A DNA stretch of 6,479 nt from Clostridiales bacterium (lineage in GTDB: Bacteria; Bacillota; Clostridia; Clostridiales; Caloramatoraceae): NCBI GenBank assembly GCA_026416355.1, contig JAOAFH010000037.1:1-6479 (forward strand), in the 5' to 3' direction. Position 1 is the first letter of the stretch. Each line of letters begins with the position of its first letter. The translations under genes were made by a program, and so were the position numbers. Positions 1 through 5,028 of the stretch are shown here, piece after piece. Below the pieces are notes generated by a model, which saw only the letters and a program-made list of their open reading frames with translations, had not been told where the DNA came from and did not search any database.

Positions 1-2
1 CA

Positions 3-515
3 AATCTACTTGCCCTTAATGCAGCAATTGAAGCTTCTCGTGCAGGTGAAGCAGGACGTGGTTTTGCAGTAGTTGCAGATGAGGTTAGAAAGCTTGCTGA
101 GGAGTCTAAAAAATCAACAGATGAAATTGTAAATATTATAAGTGTTATTCAAAATGAAACTAATGAGGTAATAAATACTTCAAACAATGTTGGAGAGTTT
201 ATAGGCAAACAAACTACTGCTGTCGAAAATACAGTAAAATCTTTTGGAGATATATTAAGTTCGGTTGAAAATATTACCCCACTTATCGATTCAACATATG
301 AAACAGTAAATGGAATGGTTGAGTACAAAGATGAAACTTCTTTGAAGGTGGATATGGTTAATCAGGTTGCAACAGAAAATTTAGCAGTTGTGCAAGAGGT
401 AAGTTCATCATCAGAGGAACTAACTGCATCTTCTGAGGAAGTTGCACAAGCAGCACAAAAGCTAACACAATTAGCAGAGGAACTTAAAGGAATTGTAGAT
501 AAGTTTGAGATATAG
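3..515 (+). CDS. Methyl-accepting chemotaxis protein, C-terminal part (5' truncated by window)
   Basis: This is the end of a chemoreceptor. The frame is open from base 3 and the start lies off the left edge, so the first internal Met (base 315) is not the start. The visible 170 residues begin inside the highly conserved receptor hairpin tip (NLLALNAAIEASRAGEAG, then GFAVVADEVRKLAEES), which contacts the histidine kinase CheA and the adaptor CheW. A long, Glu/Ser/Ala-rich helical stretch follows, with the descending methylation-helix signature EVSSSSEELTASSEEV near the C-terminus, where CheR and CheB would modify glutamates. The protein ends in EELKGIVDKFEI, a usual receptor C-terminus with no NWETF-type CheR-binding pentapeptide. 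The sensor domain and any membrane segments are outside the window, so the ligand cannot be inferred. A terminator follows at once, so this gene is transcriptionally separate from the next. Confidence 0.97.
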   Translation, partial: NLLALNAAIEASRAGEAGRGFAVVADEVRKLAEESKKSTDEIVNIISVIQNETNEVINTSNNVGEFIGKQTTAVENTVKSFGDILSSVENITPLIDSTYETVNGMVEYKDETSLKVDMVNQVATENLAVVQEVSSSSEELTASSEEVAQAAQKLTQLAEELKGIVDKFEI

Positions 516-518
516 TAG

Positions 519-562
519 AGGAAGTCCTGAGGCATGTTAATATGCCATAGGACTTCCTTATA
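519..562 (+). terminator. Rho-independent terminator of the chemoreceptor gene
   Basis: Bases 519-528 (AGGAAGTCCT) pair perfectly with 549-558 (AGGACTTCCT). After a small internal mismatch, 531-536 (GGCATG) pair with 541-546 (TATGCC, one G-U pair) around a TTAA loop. The T-rich run TTATATTTT follows from 558. The hairpin starts four bases after the stop codon, as expected for an intrinsic terminator. Confidence 0.9.
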
Positions 563-569
563 TTTTGCA

Positions 570-591
570 AATTATTGTCCGGGAAATAATT
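570..591. promoter_or_regulatory. 22-bp imperfect dyad, possible operator upstream of the methyltransferase
   Basis: AATTATTGTCC on the left mirrors GGGAAATAATT on the right, centred between 580 and 581. Ten of eleven position pairs are complementary if one G-U (578/583) is allowed; only 577/584 fails. There is no T-run after it and it sits after the preceding terminator, so a DNA-binding site is more likely than a second terminator. The cognate regulator is unknown and an AT-rich chance palindrome is possible. Confidence 0.3.
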
Positions 592-604
592 ATAAAGTAA
601 TTTA

Positions 605-653
605 TTGACGAAAAATAATACTATTCAAATTATATTCAAAAATATGATAGAAT
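605..653 (+). promoter_or_regulatory. Probable promoter region of the methyltransferase gene
   Basis: The segment contains sigma-A-like hexamers but no uniquely best pair. TTGACG (605-610) is a good -35, but the nearest fair -10, TATATT (631-636), is 20 bases away. TTCAAA (624-629) with TAGAAT (648-653) has an 18-base spacer, and TATGAT (643-648) is another good -10. The last two would give a leader of roughly 30 bases before the ATG at 687. The AT-rich background makes the exact assignment uncertain. Confidence 0.35.
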
Positions 654-686
654 ATTAATAAATTCTAATAAACGGAGGTAAAAATA

Positions 687-1253
687 ATGCATAAATTTGA
701 CCCTAAAAATATAGAAAAGTTAGATAACCCAACAAGAAGAAAATATATGCCACCATATAAAACATTAGAGAGATTTGGTTTGCAGCAAAAGGGAGAAGGA
801 GTGTTTTTGGATATTGGGTGTGGAATAGGATATTTTACAATACCTGCTGCTAAAATACTTGAAAAAGGAAAGGCAATAGGAATAGATATTTTAGATGAAA
901 TACTTGATGTTGCAAAGCAAAGATCAGAAGGTATAAATAATATTGAATACAAAAGATGTGAAGAATATAGTTTTCCGTTAGAAGATAATATTGCAGATTA
1001 TGTAATGCTTTCAAATGTACTACATGAAATTGAAGATAAAAGAAGATATGCAAATGAAATAAAAAGGGTTATGAAGAATAATGGGAAGCTTTTTATAATT
1101 GAATGGAGAAAAATTGAAACAAACTATGGGCCACCTACTTCACATAGAATTTCTCAAGATGAAGTTAAGGAAGTATTTTTAAGCCAAGGATTTAAGTTTA
1201 CAAATGAATTAGAGGTTTCAGAACACCATTATGGACTAATTTTTGAGAAATAA
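687..1253 (+). CDS. Class I SAM-dependent methyltransferase (UbiE/Methyltransf_11 type)
   Basis: This 188-residue protein has the Rossmann-type methyltransferase fold. Motif I, which binds S-adenosylmethionine, is VFLDIGCGIGYFTIPAA (residues 39-55). The acidic end of strand 2 is GIDI (65-68; Asp67 should hold the ribose hydroxyls). The motif IV/post-IV region is ADYVMLSNVLHEIED, and NNGKLFIIEW is the typical strand 5 region. The N-terminal HKFDPKNIEKLDNPTRRKYMPP resembles a group of small soluble clostridial methyltransferases whose substrates are mostly unassigned. It lacks the three-cysteine pattern expected of arsenite methyltransferases. The ATG at 687 is set by GGAGG at 674-678, eight bases upstream. 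No terminator is visible before the next gene 75 bases downstream, so read-through into the hydrogenase-like operon is possible. The substrate cannot be told from the sequence; the family is certain. Confidence 0.9.
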   Translation: MHKFDPKNIEKLDNPTRRKYMPPYKTLERFGLQQKGEGVFLDIGCGIGYFTIPAAKILEKGKAIGIDILDEILDVAKQRSEGINNIEYKRCEEYSFPLEDNIADYVMLSNVLHEIEDKRRYANEIKRVMKNNGKLFIIEWRKIETNYGPPTSHRISQDEVKEVFLSQGFKFTNELEVSEHHYGLIFEK

Positions 1254-1267
1254 ACTAAATAAATACA

Positions 1268-1296
1268 TTGAAAAATAATCAGAAAAATAATAATAT
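1268..1296 (+). promoter_or_regulatory. Candidate sigma-A promoter of the five-gene operon
   Basis: TTGAAA (1268-1273, five of six to TTGACA) and TAATAT (1291-1296, four of six to TATAAT) are separated by exactly 17 bases. They sit in the 75-base gap after the methyltransferase, with a leader of about 25-30 bases before the ATG at 1329. Surrounding sequence is very AT-rich, so the match is only suggestive. Confidence 0.4.
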
Positions 1297-1328
1297 TAAA
1301 ATATATCAATCAAACGGGGGAATAAAGA

Positions 1329-1679
1329 ATGAAGTTATATGAAATAAGGGATTTATTAAAGGCAGATGTTTTGTGTAATGAGGAAATGCTTTCAATGGAC
1401 ACAGACTCTGCGTTTGGATGTGACCTAATGAGTGATGTATTAGCATTATCTAAAAAAGAAACAGTTCTTTTAACAGGTCTTACAAACATTCAAACAATAA
1501 GAACAGCAGAGATGCTTGATATTAAGTGTATAATTTTTGTGAGAAACAAAAGACCAGATGAAACGATAGTTGAATTTGCAAAAGAAAATGGAATGTGTCT
1601 TTTAGCAACAAAGTACACTATGTTTACTTCATGCGGTATTTTATATTCAAGTGGGTTAAAAGGAGTTGATATGGAATAA
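1329..1679 (+). CDS. DRTGG-domain-like protein, first of two in the operon
   Basis: This 116-residue, single-domain cytoplasmic protein resembles the DRTGG fold (Pfam DRTGG; related to the N-terminal domain of HPr kinase and to domains in some phosphotransacetylases and CBS-type pyrophosphatases). No literal DRTGG motif and no Walker A loop are present, so it is not a kinase. The recognisable core is CDLMSDVLAL (31-40), then an ETVLLTGLTN strand-turn, AEMLDIKCIIFV (60-71), and a C-terminal alternating segment. It aligns without gaps over its first 67 residues with the other small protein of this operon (3342-3674), sharing Cys31, Asp32, Leu33 and Cys67. Such stand-alone domains are thought to bind small ligands or partner proteins; the ligand is unknown. 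The start is supported by GGGGGA at 1316-1321. It is first in the operon and its stop overlaps the next start (TAATG). Confidence 0.75.
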   Translation: MKLYEIRDLLKADVLCNEEMLSMDTDSAFGCDLMSDVLALSKKETVLLTGLTNIQTIRTAEMLDIKCIIFVRNKRPDETIVEFAKENGMCLLATKYTMFTSCGILYSSGLKGVDME

Positions 1680-2104
1680 TGGATGAGCTATTAAATGTAA
1701 AATATGATGTGGCAAGTGGAGATTTTATTAGAGGGGGAGAGGCCTCAAGCAATATAAAAAAGTTACTTCAACAGCTTGGTGTAAGAAACGATATTATAAA
1801 AAGGATATGTGTCGCATGTTATGAAGCGGAAATGAACATAGTAATTCATAGTGTAGGTGGATATATTGAAGCGAAGGTATTTAGCGATAGAATAGAAATA
1901 ACAGCATTTGATAATGGACCTGGAATTGAAAATATTGACCTAGCACTTCAAGAGGGATATTCTACTGCTTCTAACCTAGCAAGAGAAATGGGATTTGGTG
2001 GCGGTATGGGACTTCCAAATATAAAAAGAAGTTGTGATGAATTTTATATTGATTCAAAGGTAGGGGAATACACAAAAATAAAAATAATAGTATATTTAAA
2101 ATAA
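1679..2104 (+). CDS. Stand-alone GHKL ATPase, anti-sigma-factor (RsbW/SpoIIAB) type
   Basis: This 141-residue protein is a bare Bergerat-fold ATP-binding domain with no histidine phosphoacceptor, sensor or membrane segment. The N box is EAEMNIVIHS (49-58; Glu49 and Asn53 would be the catalytic base and Mg ligand). The G1 box is DNGPGI (78-83), and the glycine-rich lid/G2 region is GFGGGMGLPNIK (105-116). This matches the HATPase_c_2 family of serine-protein kinases and anti-sigma factors. In the known systems such proteins bind a sigma factor or phosphorylate an anti-anti-sigma protein, but neither partner is in the window. The ATG at 1679 overlaps the preceding stop by one base. The nearest Shine-Dalgarno, AGGAG at 1661-1665, is 13 bases away, so initiation probably depends on translational coupling. 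It probably transduces the signal from the iron-sulfur protein encoded next; that is inference. Confidence 0.85.
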   Translation: MDELLNVKYDVASGDFIRGGEASSNIKKLLQQLGVRNDIIKRICVACYEAEMNIVIHSVGGYIEAKVFSDRIEITAFDNGPGIENIDLALQEGYSTASNLAREMGFGGGMGLPNIKRSCDEFYIDSKVGEYTKIKIIVYLK

Positions 2105-2113
2105 GGTGATATT

Positions 2114-3352
2114 ATGAAGGAGTTATTTCATTCAGTTGGGTTAATTTCAGAAAAATGCATTGGTTGTACTAAATGTCTTATGAATTGCCCAGTTGAAGCA
2201 ATTAGAGTTAAAAATGGTAAAGCAGTTATATATAATGAAAAATGTATTGATTGTGGGGAATGTATAAAGGTATGTCCTTATGGGGCACATGTTTCTATCA
2301 AGGATTCTTTAGAAGACATAAAAAAATTTAATATAAAAGTAGCTATTCCATCTGTTACGCTGTATTCACAGCTTGGACAAGACGTAAGTCCACAGATGAT
2401 AAATGATGCATTATTAAAAATAGGATTTGATGAGGTGTTTGACATTACTTATGCTTGTGATATTGCGTCAGAAGTATTAAAAAAGGATATAGAAAAGGTG
2501 GATAAACCAGCAATTTCTACATTGTGCCCTGTTGTGATAAGACTCATTGAAACACAATATCCAACACTTATAAGCCATATGGTAAAAATGATAACACCAA
2601 TTGAGATATCAGCCCTTATGATAAGAGAAAAGTATGAGAAACTAGGTTACCATAACGATGAAGTTGGTTTATTTTTCTTAAGTCCTTGCCCAAGCTGGGC
2701 TACAAAGGTAAATTCAATAAGTAGAAATGACAACATAAGAATTGATGGTGTTATTTCCATAGATGAAGTTTATCCAAAGTTGTTAAAAAACATTAATAAA
2801 AATATAGATATAGAAAATAAACCTAGTATATCATCAACAGGTCTTATGTGGGCATATTCAGAAGGGCAAAGTAGAGCAATAGGAATAGATGATTATATAG
2901 CCGTTGATGGCATTAAAAACGTTATAAAGGTATTAAATGATGTTGAAAACGAAAGATTAAGCAATGTTAAATTTATAGAGGCTTATGCATGTCCAAGTGG
3001 ATGTGTTGGAGGGCTTTTATTAGTAGAAAACCCATTTAATGCAGAAAGAATTACAAAGAAATTAATAGATAAAATAGATTTTAGCTATCAAATAGATGAT
3101 CATGTTGTTTTAGAATCAAAATTCATAGGAAATAACAGAAAGAGAGAAGTATCTCAAAAACTAGCAGAGGATTTTGAAAGTGCAGTTAAAAAGATAAAAA
3201 TGATGAACAATATCATAAATATGTTGCCTGGAACCGATTGTGGATTATGTGGCTCACCTTCATGTAAGGCATTTGCAGAGGATGTTGTGAAGGGGCTTGC
3301 TAATTTAGAAGACTGTAAGTTTATAAATGGAGGTTTAAAAAATGAAGGTTAG
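2114..3352 (+). CDS. [FeFe]-hydrogenase-like iron-sulfur protein, probably sensory (group C/D-like)
   Basis: This 412-residue cytoplasmic protein has three modules. Residues 15-54 form a 2[4Fe-4S] ferredoxin domain: C15, C18, C21, C25-Pro and C44, C47, C50, C54-Pro. Residues about 75-300 form a short hydrogenase H-domain: L1 is STLCP (Cys138), L2 is SPCPSWATK (Cys192), and L3 is ACPSGCVGG (Cys293, Cys297), so all four cubane ligands of the H-cluster are kept. Residues 370-401 are a C-terminal [4Fe-4S] domain with spacing C376-x2-C379-x4-C384-x16-C401, as in corrinoid Fe-S proteins. Manual alignment to clostridial hydrogenase I puts Leu137 at the proton-transfer cysteine, Trp195 at the active-site lysine and Tyr291 at a conserved methionine. 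A fast H2-evolving enzyme is therefore unlikely; a redox or H2 sensor is more plausible. The start is set by GGTGAT at 2105-2110. The 3' end overlaps the next gene by 11 bases. Confidence 0.85.
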   Translation: MKELFHSVGLISEKCIGCTKCLMNCPVEAIRVKNGKAVIYNEKCIDCGECIKVCPYGAHVSIKDSLEDIKKFNIKVAIPSVTLYSQLGQDVSPQMINDALLKIGFDEVFDITYACDIASEVLKKDIEKVDKPAISTLCPVVIRLIETQYPTLISHMVKMITPIEISALMIREKYEKLGYHNDEVGLFFLSPCPSWATKVNSISRNDNIRIDGVISIDEVYPKLLKNINKNIDIENKPSISSTGLMWAYSEGQSRAIGIDDYIAVDGIKNVIKVLNDVENERLSNVKFIEAYACPSGCVGGLLLVENPFNAERITKKLIDKIDFSYQIDDHVVLESKFIGNNRKREVSQKLAEDFESAVKKIKMMNNIINMLPGTDCGLCGSPSCKAFAEDVVKGLANLEDCKFINGGLKNEG

Positions 3353-3674
3353 GGAAATAGTTGACTCACTAAGGTTAAAAGTTTTAGCAGGAGAAACTGG
3401 ACTTGATAAGGAGGTAAATGGGGTATATACATGCGACCTTTTAAGCTGGGTTATGTCCCATGGAAAACAGGGAAATGCATGGATTACAGTGCAAATACAT
3501 CCAAATGTTATTGCTGTGGCCTCATTGCTTGAGTTTTCATGTGTAATAGTTCCTGAGGATATCGATGTTGAGGAGATAACATTAAATAAAGCAAATGATG
3601 AAGCAATACCAGTTTTACAATCAAGTTTAAATGCCTATGAACTTTGTGTTGAGTTAAATAAACTAGGGGCATAA
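3342..3674 (+). CDS. DRTGG-domain-like protein, second of two in the operon
   Basis: This 110-residue protein is a paralogue of the operon's first gene. Its core is GVYTCDLLSWVMSHGKQ (27-43), NAWITVQIHPNVIAVASLLE (45-64) and FSCVIVPEDI (65-74). Cys31 and Cys67 fall at exactly the same residue numbers as in the first paralogue. The fold assignment is DRTGG/HPr-kinase N-terminal-like; no nucleotide-binding P-loop or catalytic residue is visible, so a ligand-binding or scaffolding role is more likely than enzymatic activity. The gene begins inside the 3' end of the hydrogenase-like gene. Its ribosome binding site GGAGGT (3329-3334) lies within that coding region seven bases before the ATG, which points to coupled, near-stoichiometric expression. 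The two DRTGG proteins bracket the ATPase and iron-sulfur protein and may form a heteromeric complex with them; this is inference. Confidence 0.75.
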   Translation: MKVREIVDSLRLKVLAGETGLDKEVNGVYTCDLLSWVMSHGKQGNAWITVQIHPNVIAVASLLEFSCVIVPEDIDVEEITLNKANDEAIPVLQSSLNAYELCVELNKLGA

Positions 3675-3676
3675 CT

Positions 3677-4384
3677 ATGAAAATTTATTATGATTTCCAT
3701 ATCCACAGTGCCCTATCTCCATGTTCAGATGATGACATGACTCCTAATAATATTGTTAATATGTCTAAAATTAAGGAGCTTGATGTTATTGCTATAACTG
3801 ACCATAATAGTTGTAAAAACATTGAGGCATGCATGAAGGTAGGGCAAGAAATAGGGCTTTTAGTAATACCAGGAATGGAGCTTCAAACAAAGGAAGAAGT
3901 TCATAGTGTATGTCTTTTTAAAGACTTAGAAAAAGCATTGGATTTCCAAGAGGTTGTATATAAAAAGTTACCGAAGTTAAAAAATAAGCCTTCTTTATTT
4001 GGTAATCAAATAATATATAATGAAAACGATGAAGAAATAGATAGAGAGGAGATAATGCTTTTATCTTCTTGTGATATCACACTTGATGAGGCATATAAAA
4101 AAGTAAAAGAATTAGGTGGAGTAGTTATTCCTTCTCATGTAGATAAAGAAGCATATAGTATAATATCAAACTTAGGTTTTATTCCAGACTACCTAGACAT
4201 AAAGGCTGTTGAGTATGTAAACTATGATAAAATTAATAAATATATAAAGCTAGGTATGATAAAACCAGATTTAAAGCTAATAAAAAGTTCTGATGCTCAT
4301 AATTTAGCATCTATATCTGAAAGAGAAAACTATCTAGAAGTAGAAGAGCTAAGTATAGAGTGTATATTAGAGCTGTTTAAGTAG
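3677..4384 (+). CDS. PHP-family metal-dependent phosphoesterase
   Basis: This 235-residue cytoplasmic protein is a PHP-domain hydrolase. The metal-ligand motifs occur in order: DFHIHS (His8, His10), TDHNS (Asp42, His43), GMEL (Glu68), EVHSV (His76), SHVDK (His154) and SSDAHN (Asp206, His208). This is nearly the complete set used by trinuclear PHP phosphatases of the TrpH/YcdX type, so it is probably catalytically competent. Characterised relatives hydrolyse nucleoside 3',5'-bisphosphates or other phosphoesters; the substrate here is unknown. It lacks the polymerase, exonuclease and histidinol-phosphatase context. A segment between Glu68 and His154 is longer than in minimal PHP proteins and includes an acidic stretch (NENDEEIDREE, 115-125). 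The gene starts two bases after the preceding stop, with AGGGG at 3665-3669 as ribosome binding site. It is the last gene of the operon and could remove or recycle a small signalling molecule for the DRTGG proteins; that link is speculative. Confidence 0.85.
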   Translation: MKIYYDFHIHSALSPCSDDDMTPNNIVNMSKIKELDVIAITDHNSCKNIEACMKVGQEIGLLVIPGMELQTKEEVHSVCLFKDLEKALDFQEVVYKKLPKLKNKPSLFGNQIIYNENDEEIDREEIMLLSSCDITLDEAYKKVKELGGVVIPSHVDKEAYSIISNLGFIPDYLDIKAVEYVNYDKINKYIKLGMIKPDLKLIKSSDAHNLASISERENYLEVEELSIECILELFK

Positions 4385-4385
4385 G

Positions 4386-4430
4386 AAAAAGACTTGTATT
4401 CGGCAATATTTGCCGAATACAAGTCTTTTT
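4386..4430. terminator. Bidirectional rho-independent terminator between convergent operons
   Basis: A 21-bp perfect stem (4386-4406 pairing with 4410-4430) closes a three-base TAT loop. The stem begins with AAAAA and ends with TTTTT, so each strand yields a hairpin followed by U residues. It starts two bases after the PHP gene stop and ends two bases before the stop of the minus-strand gene, so it serves both directions. Confidence 0.95.
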
Positions 4431-4431
4431 A

Positions 4432-4953
4432 TTAAGCAGAGAGTAATTTTTGCTTATAGTTGTTAAGTATTTTGAGTATAATAAAATTCACATCATTTAT
4501 CATTTTTTCCTTTGTTAATACAAAATAATAGTTGTTTAGTTCATAGTATTTTGAATACTTTGCTTCAGCTTGTATGTTATTTTTGATTGGTTTATGGTGT
4601 TTATCAATAACAATATAATTCATTAAAATATTAATTTTTTCGATTGTTGATTTACAACCATATTCTTCTACGTTTTTATTTGTCCATTCATGGATTATTT
4701 GACTAATTTCATTTTCAATATTTTGGATTTCTGATCTAAAGAAAAAATATTTGTCGTTATAGAAGTTTTCAATTATTTTAGCATTTTTGTAAAAATCATT
4801 GGAATCATTTATAAATTTCAAAGAGAAAATGTTGAAGTTGGAATGTAGATATTTTTCAATATTTATTTCTTGAAATACTAAATTAGATAGAGTATCTAAT
4901 TCATCAATAGTTGTACTATTAGTTAAAAAATTAACACCAATGGCTCTTTCCAT
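4432..4953 (-). CDS. Hypothetical protein, unrecognised
   Basis: I do not recognise a family for this 173-residue protein. It is rich in Asn, Ile, Lys, Tyr and Glu and appears soluble: no signal peptide and no hydrophobic run long enough for a membrane helix. Residues 54-95 look helical and amphipathic (for example EIQNIENEISQIIHEW, 75-90), and 150-171 another helix (MINDVNFIILKILNNYKQ). A basic/His cluster lies at 118-121 (KHHK), and Cys100 is the only cysteine. Coding is supported by the strong Shine-Dalgarno GGGAGGGG (bases 4959-4966 on the minus strand, five bases before the ATG) and by a terminator right after the stop. It lies 75 bases downstream of the histidine kinase gene on the same strand and is probably cotranscribed with it, so it could be an accessory protein of that kinase or of its output. 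Confidence 0.75.
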   Translation of the reverse strand: MERAIGVNFLTNSTTIDELDTLSNLVFQEINIEKYLHSNFNIFSLKFINDSNDFYKNAKIIENFYNDKYFFFRSEIQNIENEISQIIHEWTNKNVEEYGCKSTIEKINILMNYIVIDKHHKPIKNNIQAEAKYSKYYELNNYYFVLTKEKMINDVNFIILKILNNYKQKLLSA

Positions 4954-5028
4954 TTAAACCCCTCCCATGTAATAAAAAGTACAATACAATATATATATAT
5001 TCAAAACCTACAAAAAAGTTAATAAAAA

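Noticed and set aside
315..515. A separate 66-residue gene starting at the ATG at 315
   Set aside because: It is the in-frame end of the chemoreceptor, whose frame is open from base 3.
606..612. TGACGAA as a Spo0A binding box (core TGNCGAA)
   Set aside because: A single degenerate heptamer in AT-rich DNA is expected by chance; there is no second box and no sporulation gene next to it.
665..1053. Minus-strand open frames across the methyltransferase gene
   Set aside because: They are antisense to a clear conserved protein, have phenylalanine/leucine/isoleucine-rich low-complexity translations and no good ribosome binding site.
1329..1679. HPr kinase/phosphorylase
   Set aside because: Only the N-terminal-like domain is present; there is no Walker A kinase domain.
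2114..3352. Standard catalytic H2-evolving hydrogenase (HydA)
   Set aside because: The H-domain is short, the proton-transfer cysteine and the L2 lysine are replaced, and a C-terminal CFeSP-like cluster domain is present; a sensory role fits better.
4981..5000. TA-rich run and ACAAT repeats as an origin, attachment site or terminator
   Set aside because: It is a short AT-rich stretch in a 75-base gap, without hairpin, flanking repeats or mobile-element genes.
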